A stretch of 10,227 nucleotides of DNA from Archaeoglobales archaeon (GTDB taxonomy: Archaea > Halobacteriota > Archaeoglobi > Archaeoglobales > Archaeoglobaceae). The position numbers and the translations under genes are program-made. Positions 6,266 through 10,227 of this stretch are shown one piece after another. Within the stretch, counting starts at the first letter, position 1, and every line of letters starts with the position of its first letter. The stretch is taken from the NCBI GenBank assembly GCA_003662985.1, contig QMZD01000034.1, forward strand, positions 1 through 10,227. Reading direction: 5' to 3'. Below the pieces are notes generated by a model, which saw only the letters and a list, made by a program, of their open reading frames with translations, made no database searches and had not been told where the DNA came from.

Positions 6266-6280
6266 TTAACTACAATTAGA

Positions 6281-7633
6281 TTAGCCGAGGATTTTCTCCA
6301 CACTTTTCATACCATTTTTCAGTAATTCCTCTGCCCTAACAGGAGATTTTGCCTCTGCGAAAACCCTAACTATCGGCTCGGTTCCAGAAGGCCTTATTAA
6401 AATCCAGCCATCTTCATAGTCAACTCTCGCTCCGTCGGTAAAGTTCGCCTCCGGGAACTCCTCTTTAAGTCCGGTAAGAAGTTTTTGCTTATCTTTACAG
6501 GGCAATTTCTCCTTTAAGGTATAGTACTTGGGAATGTCCTTCACAAGTTCTGAAATTGGTTTCTTCTCACTGGCCATCAGCTCAAGAACCTTTGCCGCGC
6601 TCATAGCTCCATCCCTCGTTAGCTGGAACTCGGGAAAGATTAACCCTCCATTCCCTTCTCCCCCAAAAACCGCATTTGTTTCCTTCATAACCTTAACAAC
6701 AACCGGAGAGCCAACGGCAGTGTATACGATTTCTCCCCCAGCCTCTTTTACTGCATTCTCTACACACTTCGAGCTGGAAACCGGTGTAACAACCTTCCCT
6801 CCGCCATTCATTTTTACATAATATTTGGCCATCAAGGCGAGCATAACGTCCTCTGAAATGAAATTCCCTTTCTCATCGACGAATGTAGCTCTGTCAGCAT
6901 CGCCATCGTGAGCTACGCCGAGATCAGCTGACACCTGCTTCACAACCTCCTTCAAAAAGCCAACGTTCTTCTCCTCAGGCTCGGGATTTCGTTGGGGGAA
7001 GCTTCCATCCGGATGGGCATTTATGCTTATTACCTCACATCCAAGCTCCTTGAGGAGTTGAGGGGAGGTAAAACATGCAGCCCCATTCCCGCAATCAACA
7101 ACAACCCTGAATTTTCGCGAAGCTATAAGTTCAACATCTACCCTTTCCTTCACCCCATCGATGTAAAGTCTGTTGCACTCCCCGCTGAAAATCTGGCCAA
7201 CTTCATTCCATCTTGCAGTCCTGAATTCCTTGCTCTTGTAAATCCTTTCGCTTTCCTCATCCATTTCTCTTGTGAATTCAGTTCCATCAGAATGTACGAA
7301 CTTTATTCCGTTGTATTCCCTCGGGTTGTGGCTTGCTGTAACTATAACCCCGCCGCTTACGTTGGTTTCTTTCACGTAATACTGAAGGGATGGTGTAGGA
7401 GCGATAGCCAGATCTATGGCATCACTTCCTACAGATGTGATTCCCGCGAGAACGGCGCATTTCAGCATCTGCGATGAGATTCTCGCATCCGTTGCTACTG
7501 CTATTCTGCCTTTTCTCATGGTTCCAATGACTCTGCCGAGGTTCAGAGCCATCTCAGCCGTGAGCTCCTCATTTGCAATCCCTCGAACTCCATTGGTTCC
7601 AAAAAGCTCTCCCATCCCACCTATTCGAGTCAT
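6281..7633 (-). CDS. glmM: Phosphoglucosamine mutase, archaeal GlmM type
   Basis: This alpha-D-phosphohexomutase interconverts glucosamine-6-phosphate and glucosamine-1-phosphate on the way to UDP-N-acetylglucosamine, used for glycoconjugates. At 450 residues it has the usual four domains. FGTNGVRG (11-18) starts domain 1. TASHNP (99-104) holds the phosphorylated Ser101. DGDADR (243-248) is the metal loop. GEGNGG (325-330) is the sugar-binding loop in its archaeal form. RPSGTEP (414-420) is the phosphate-binding loop. All key residues are present. GTNGVRG and the loop sequence favour glucosamine over mannose, but some archaeal relatives also accept other hexose phosphates. A TATA box at 7651-7662 would start transcription at about 7632, so the ATG at 7633 fits a leaderless mRNA. 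Homologues usually start at the equivalent of Met7 (7615), which remains possible. Confidence 0.93.
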   Translation of the reverse strand: MTRIGGMGELFGTNGVRGIANEELTAEMALNLGRVIGTMRKGRIAVATDARISSQMLKCAVLAGITSVGSDAIDLAIAPTPSLQYYVKETNVSGGVIVTASHNPREYNGIKFVHSDGTEFTREMDEESERIYKSKEFRTARWNEVGQIFSGECNRLYIDGVKERVDVELIASRKFRVVVDCGNGAACFTSPQLLKELGCEVISINAHPDGSFPQRNPEPEEKNVGFLKEVVKQVSADLGVAHDGDADRATFVDEKGNFISEDVMLALMAKYYVKMNGGGKVVTPVSSSKCVENAVKEAGGEIVYTAVGSPVVVKVMKETNAVFGGEGNGGLIFPEFQLTRDGAMSAAKVLELMASEKKPISELVKDIPKYYTLKEKLPCKDKQKLLTGLKEEFPEANFTDGARVDYEDGWILIRPSGTEPIVRVFAEAKSPVRAEELLKNGMKSVEKILG

Positions 7634-7650
7634 AAAAAAACTAGAAAATG

Positions 7651-7662
7651 AAAGTTTAAAAA
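7651..7662 (-). promoter_or_regulatory. TATA box of glmM
   Basis: The minus strand reads TTTTTAAACTTT, centred about 25 bases before the ATG at 7633. This predicts a leaderless transcript and shows that glmM need not depend on read-through from the upstream acyl-CoA synthetase. Confidence 0.55.
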
Positions 7663-7675
7663 CAATTCGAATTTA

Positions 7676-7695
7676 CAGTTGAATTTTCCCAACTG
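7676..7695. repeat. Inverted repeat between acyl-CoA synthetase and glmM
   Basis: CAGTTG (7676-7681), an 8-base spacer, and CAACTG (7690-7695) form a perfect 6-bp inverted repeat, with imperfect flanking TTTACA/TGTAAA. It lies just upstream of the glmM TATA box and just past the T tracts that follow the synthetase. It could be an operator or an RNA hairpin. Confidence 0.4.
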
Positions 7696-7699
7696 AATT

Positions 7700-7717
7700 G
7701 TAAAAAATGTAAAAAAT
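7700..7717 (-). terminator. Oligo-T terminator after acyl-CoA synthetase
   Basis: Immediately past the stop codon the minus strand has two T6 runs (AATTTTTTACATTTTTTAC). Confidence 0.6.
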
Positions 7718-9280
7718 TTAGGCTTTTTCTGCAAACAGATCTTTGAACTTCTCCTTCAACTGACGTTTCATTATTTTTCCAGATGGTGTGATGGGTATAT
7801 TTTCGTAGCCGGTAACGATCACCTTCTTTGGCACCTTGAACCTTGCAAGCCTTTCTTTGCACCACCCAATTATCTCTTCTTCACCCACTTCCTCTCCGGG
7901 TTTGGGAACGACGACAGCCACCACAGCCTCTGCCCAGTAGGGATGGGGGACTCCTATGACTGCACAGGCTCCAACCTTTGGATGCATAGCGATAGCTGTC
8001 TCAACTTCCAGAGATGGGACGTTCTCTCCCCCACTTTTGATCATATCCTTTTTCCTGTCCACAAAGTAATACAACCCATCCTCACCAACTCTGAAAAGAT
8101 CTCCCGTGTGTAACCATCCATTTCTAAGGGTTTCCGCGGTTTTTTCCGGGTTCTTGTAGTACTCCATCATAACACTCGGCCCTCTCATCAGCAGCTCACC
8201 CACCTCACCCTCTGCAACCTCCCTCCCCTCATCATCAACTATCTTAACTTCCACATTCAGATGGGGTTTCCCAAGGCAGTTTTTTACGAATCTCTCAGCT
8301 TCCTCTTCGTTCATTTCAACGAAGCCGTAACTTAAACCTAGAGGATTGCTCTCCGTCTGTCCATAGTAATTCATCCATTTACCGTTTGGAAACATCTTCG
8401 CTGACATGAGCAAAGCCTGATAGCTCGGAAAGGGGTTACCGAAGGTGATAAGCTTATCCACGGATTCAAAGGTTCTCTCCCCTTTTGTCATCTGTATGAG
8501 AGCCATATACAGTGTTGGTGGCCAGACGAGATAGTTGACATCGTATTTTTCCAGATATTCCATCGCTTCAACCAGATCAGCTCTTTGCTGCACGAACAGC
8601 TTTGCACCCCCCATCAGTCCGCAAAGAACAAGGTAGCTTCCCGCTACATGGAACATGGGTATGGTTAAAAGGGTTCTGGAATCTTTGGTTACCTCAAGAT
8701 CATAAAAACCGCTCATCAGCGTTGCGTACCAGTTTCTGTGAGAAGCAATTACCCCTTTCGGTAAAGCTTCCGTTCCACTTGTATAGATGAGCGTGCAGGG
8801 ATCATCAGGGTGTATGTCAACATCGGGCTCTTCGGCTGATGCATTGAGCAGATCAGAATACTTGGTTTTAGCATCTTTGCCCAACCCCCTCTCGATCAGA
8901 ACTCTCTGCTTGCTTCCAGCAACCTTATCTACGGCATCGGCAAAAAATTCCTCTACGAAGATGATCTTCGCGTCAGCATGCCCGATGATGTAAGCGATGT
9001 CTTGCGGAGAGAGCATGACGTTTATCAGATTCATGACTGCACCTATTTTGGTTACGGCAAAGAGCAGCTCTATGTATTCCGGTGAGTTCAGTGAAATTAC
9101 TGAAACCACATCACCTTTCTCTATTCCCATCTCAATTAACGAGTTCGCAATTCGATTTGAGTTTTCGTAGAGTTCGTTGTAAGTTACTCCCTTTTCTTGA
9201 AAAACTACAGCTACTTCATCTCCAAAAAGTTTAGCACTTCTCCCTATAATATCCCCTACCGACATCTGATTTACTTTCAT
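7718..9280 (-). CDS. AMP-forming acyl-CoA synthetase (fatty-acid/carboxylic-acid CoA ligase)
   Basis: This adenylate-forming ligase activates a carboxylic acid with ATP to the acyl-AMP and then the CoA thioester, feeding beta-oxidation or related degradation. The 520-residue protein has the full motif set: the P-loop YTSGTEALPKG (166-176), YGQTE (306-310), GWLHTGD with Asp394, YFVDRKKD with Arg409, KSGGENV (415-421), and the C-terminal PSGK with catalytic Lys502. The P-loop has Glu-Ala where most relatives have Thr-Gly. The chain length or aromatic nature of the substrate cannot be read from sequence. The start at 9280 is backed by a ribosome site GAGGT (9288-9292) seven bases upstream. A TATA-like box lies within a GCAAAT/ATTTGC inverted repeat further up. 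The gene has its own T-tract terminator, so it is probably monocistronic. Confidence 0.95.
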   Translation of the reverse strand: MKVNQMSVGDIIGRSAKLFGDEVAVVFQEKGVTYNELYENSNRIANSLIEMGIEKGDVVSVISLNSPEYIELLFAVTKIGAVMNLINVMLSPQDIAYIIGHADAKIIFVEEFFADAVDKVAGSKQRVLIERGLGKDAKTKYSDLLNASAEEPDVDIHPDDPCTLIYTSGTEALPKGVIASHRNWYATLMSGFYDLEVTKDSRTLLTIPMFHVAGSYLVLCGLMGGAKLFVQQRADLVEAMEYLEKYDVNYLVWPPTLYMALIQMTKGERTFESVDKLITFGNPFPSYQALLMSAKMFPNGKWMNYYGQTESNPLGLSYGFVEMNEEEAERFVKNCLGKPHLNVEVKIVDDEGREVAEGEVGELLMRGPSVMMEYYKNPEKTAETLRNGWLHTGDLFRVGEDGLYYFVDRKKDMIKSGGENVPSLEVETAIAMHPKVGACAVIGVPHPYWAEAVVAVVVPKPGEEVGEEEIIGWCKERLARFKVPKKVIVTGYENIPITPSGKIMKRQLKEKFKDLFAEKA

Positions 9281-9310
9281 AAAACCTACCTCTTTAATAA
9301 ATAATCATGA

Positions 9311-9330
9311 GCAAATATTAAAAAATTTGC
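9311..9330 (-). promoter_or_regulatory. TATA box of acyl-CoA synthetase inside a 6-bp inverted repeat
   Basis: The minus strand reads GCAAAT, then TTTTTAAT, then ATTTGC: a perfect 6-bp inverted repeat around a T/A-rich TATA-like core. A start about 25 bases downstream, near 9295, leaves the ribosome site at 9288-9292 in the mRNA. A repressor binding the repeat would occlude the TATA box. The operator role is inference. Confidence 0.45.
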
Positions 9331-9467
9331 CAGTGTTTATGAGCATGTCCAATCATTTTTCAGAAAGTTGCTCTTGAGATTTTACAACAGGATAGATGTT
9401 ATTTGATGAAACTAATTCGGGATACTGCACTAAACATCAAATTTCCGATTTTTCAAAAACCCATAAG

Positions 9468-9477
9468 AATTAATATC
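9468..9477 (+). promoter_or_regulatory. TATA box of the C/D-box sRNA
   Basis: AATTAATATC is centred 23-24 bases before the 5' end of the sRNA terminal stem (9496), the normal archaeal spacing. It supports an independent plus-strand transcript. Confidence 0.65.
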
Positions 9478-9495
9478 TTGAAACTAAAAACTACG

Positions 9496-9553
9496 TAGGC
9501 TATGATGAAAGGACCCCTCTGAGAAATGATGAGGGTATTGAGTTCTGAGCCTA
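9496..9553 (+). ncRNA. C/D-box guide sRNA (2'-O-methylation guide)
   Basis: All elements of an archaeal double-guide C/D sRNA appear in order. They are a 5' stem TAGGC (9496-9500), C box ATGATGA (9502-9508), a 10-base guide (9509-9518), D' box CTGA (9519-9522), a 3-base spacer, C' box ATGATGA (9526-9532), a 12-base guide (9533-9544), D box CTGA (9545-9548), and a 3' stem GCCTA (9549-9553) that pairs exactly with the 5' stem. The 58-base size is typical. Such RNAs bind L7Ae, Nop5 and fibrillarin and direct 2'-O-methylation of the target base paired with the fifth guide base from D or D'. The complements are AGGGGUCCUU (methyl on the fifth base, G) for D' and AACUCAAUACCC (methyl on the fifth base, C) for D. 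I cannot assign targets with confidence. The gene is noncoding and tail to tail with truD. Confidence 0.92.
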
Positions 9554-9576
9554 TTCCTTTATTTCTGGTTTTTGAA
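9553..9576 (+). terminator. T-rich tail after the C/D-box sRNA
   Basis: Directly after the terminal stem come T-rich runs (ATTCC, TTTATTTC, GGTTTTTG), suitable for archaeal termination. Processing to the mature 3' end would be expected as well. Confidence 0.45.
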
Positions 9577-9590
9577 GTTAAACCACCTAA

Positions 9591-10227
9591 TCAGCTTTTC
9601 ATGAACTCCCTTAGGAAAACGGTTGCATAACATCCCTTTGGAAGGAAAAAACTGAAGTATGCATTTCCATTCGTATCACACTCAAACTCAAGGTTTGAGA
9701 AATCGAATGGAATCTCAGCAGATCTGAAGCCGCCCGATGAAGAGAATTCCTTATATTCATGCTTGAAATCTTCAACCGATATTCCATCAGCTTCGAGAAA
9801 CTCCATCTCCTTTCTTATTGCCCAGTTTTCCATATCCAGTTTGGTATCGTACCCGGGCAGAGGTAGGACTAGTAGGCTTCTGCCCTTTGATATTAGAAAC
9901 GCTACTCTTCTCTCAATTAGACTCGTTTTGACGGGCTCATTTTTTAGGAGGGGAACGAAAAGTTCTTGAGTTCCATGTTCAACCTTTCTAATCGAAATAA
10001 AGTCTACGTAATCGGTGGTTTCAAACTCTCTCAGGCTTCCAAATTCCCTTATTCTTGCAGAGAGCGTTCGATTGAAGATCCATGATTGATAGGCATGGAC
10101 GAACATGAGTTTCAAGTTTTTGGGAAGGGTAAGCAAAGCTTTTTCTTCGTTTAATCCTTCCTGCAACTTCTGGAGAAGGTTCCTTTCATATCTTAGATAG
10201 CTAGGAAGCTCCCTCAAACCGAACTTC
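9591..10227 (-). CDS. truD: tRNA pseudouridine synthase D, TruD (C-terminal half; runs off right edge)
   Basis: About 211 codons of the 3' end are present. The frame is open to the right edge, so the true start lies outside; the TTG at 10217 is internal. TruD makes pseudouridine 13 in tRNAs (and some other sites in archaea). Visible family blocks are LRYERNLLQKL, LPKNLKLMFVHAYQSWIFNR (the conserved MFVHAYQS core), a block around LPLPGYDTKL, SSGGFRS, and the typical C-terminus FFLPKGCYATVFLREFMKS just before the TGA. The catalytic Asp and the GxxNxFG region belong to the missing N-terminal half. Compared with a usual archaeal length of some 400 residues, about half is here. A C/D-box sRNA ends 37 bases past its stop on the other strand, so a truD 3' extension would be antisense to that RNA. 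Confidence 0.93.
   Translation of the reverse strand, partial: KFGLRELPSYLRYERNLLQKLQEGLNEEKALLTLPKNLKLMFVHAYQSWIFNRTLSARIREFGSLREFETTDYVDFISIRKVEHGTQELFVPLLKNEPVKTSLIERRVAFLISKGRSLLVLPLPGYDTKLDMENWAIRKEMEFLEADGISVEDFKHEYKEFSSSGGFRSAEIPFDFSNLEFECDTNGNAYFSFFLPKGCYATVFLREFMKS

Larger units (their letters stand above)
5966..6280. other. 315-base region between thioredoxin and glmM
   Basis: From left to right it contains a long apparent trx leader (5966 to about 6085), three ACCGG-type elements (6053-6088), an AT-rich TATA element readable in both directions (6108-6117), two adjacent short hairpins (6157-6172 and 6174-6200), T-rich plus-strand DNA (6204-6231), and the T-rich terminator of glmM on the minus strand. 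No protein gene is supported. Confidence 0.5.
9281..9590. other. 310-base intergenic region between acyl-CoA synthetase and truD
   Basis: Both flanking genes are on the minus strand. The gap holds the synthetase promoter and possible operator (9311-9330), an 8-bp inverted repeat ATTTGATG (9401-9408) / CATCAAAT (9435-9442), and a plus-strand C/D-box sRNA with promoter and T-rich tail (9468-9576). No protein-coding frame is supported. Confidence 0.6.

Noticed and set aside
9402..9430. TTGATGA resembling a second C box upstream of the sRNA
   Set aside because: No CTGA D box or closing stem follows at a suitable distance.
1..10227. Defence islands, toxin-antitoxin pairs, integrases, tRNA genes or insertion sequences
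   Set aside because: I looked for these on both strands and saw no supporting motifs, inverted terminal repeats or cloverleaf structures. The genes are mostly conserved housekeeping functions.

Overview
The window reads as a chromosome segment of a euryarchaeon. The clearest markers are the small subunit of the euryarchaeal D-family DNA polymerase (DP1), an archaeal/eukaryotic-type signal peptidase with a Ser/His active site, an archaeal-type GlmM, an archaeal TruD, TATA-type promoters 20-30 bases upstream of starts (several apparently leaderless), and a C/D-box guide RNA. The AMP-forming acyl-CoA synthetase, the FAD-linked oxidase and the moderate base composition would suit a member of the Archaeoglobales (Archaeoglobus/Ferroglobus/Geoglobus). 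That placement is inference from gene content, not something the sequence proves.

Layout. Left end, minus strand: moaC (molybdopterin synthesis), followed 47 bases later by a GlcD-type FAD-linked oxidase that runs off the left edge. A 393-base gap (917-1309) holds the moaC promoter, a 10-bp tandem repeat, possible coding debris and the promoter of the next gene. At 1310-2383 (+) lies a secreted, C-terminally membrane-anchored protein of unknown function. It converges on dp1 (2431-3942, -). Divergent from dp1 is a three-gene plus-strand operon: signal peptidase I (4058-4588), then a LysO-type amino-acid exporter split into two abutting genes (4597-4890 and 4891-5481). This operon converges on a thioredoxin with an N-terminal charged extension (5555-5965, -). 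A 315-base gap (5966-6280) separates thioredoxin from glmM (6281-7633, -), and the acyl-CoA synthetase lies 84 bases upstream of glmM (7718-9280, -). A 310-base gap (9281-9590) contains a C/D-box sRNA gene on the plus strand with its own promoter. The right end holds the 3' half of truD (9591 to the edge, -).

How the parts relate. Most genes are housekeeping functions, apparently transcribed singly or in short operons: cofactor synthesis, replication/proofreading, protein secretion, redox, amino-sugar synthesis, acyl-CoA activation and RNA modification. The two RNA-modification loci (truD and the methylation-guide sRNA) lie tail to tail 37 bases apart. No phage, CRISPR, toxin-antitoxin or intact mobile element is visible, and no clear new defence or metabolic system. 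The best candidates for overlooked biology are the guide RNA, the split lysO pair, the uncharacterised surface protein, and several palindromes at the trx, acs and glmM promoters.
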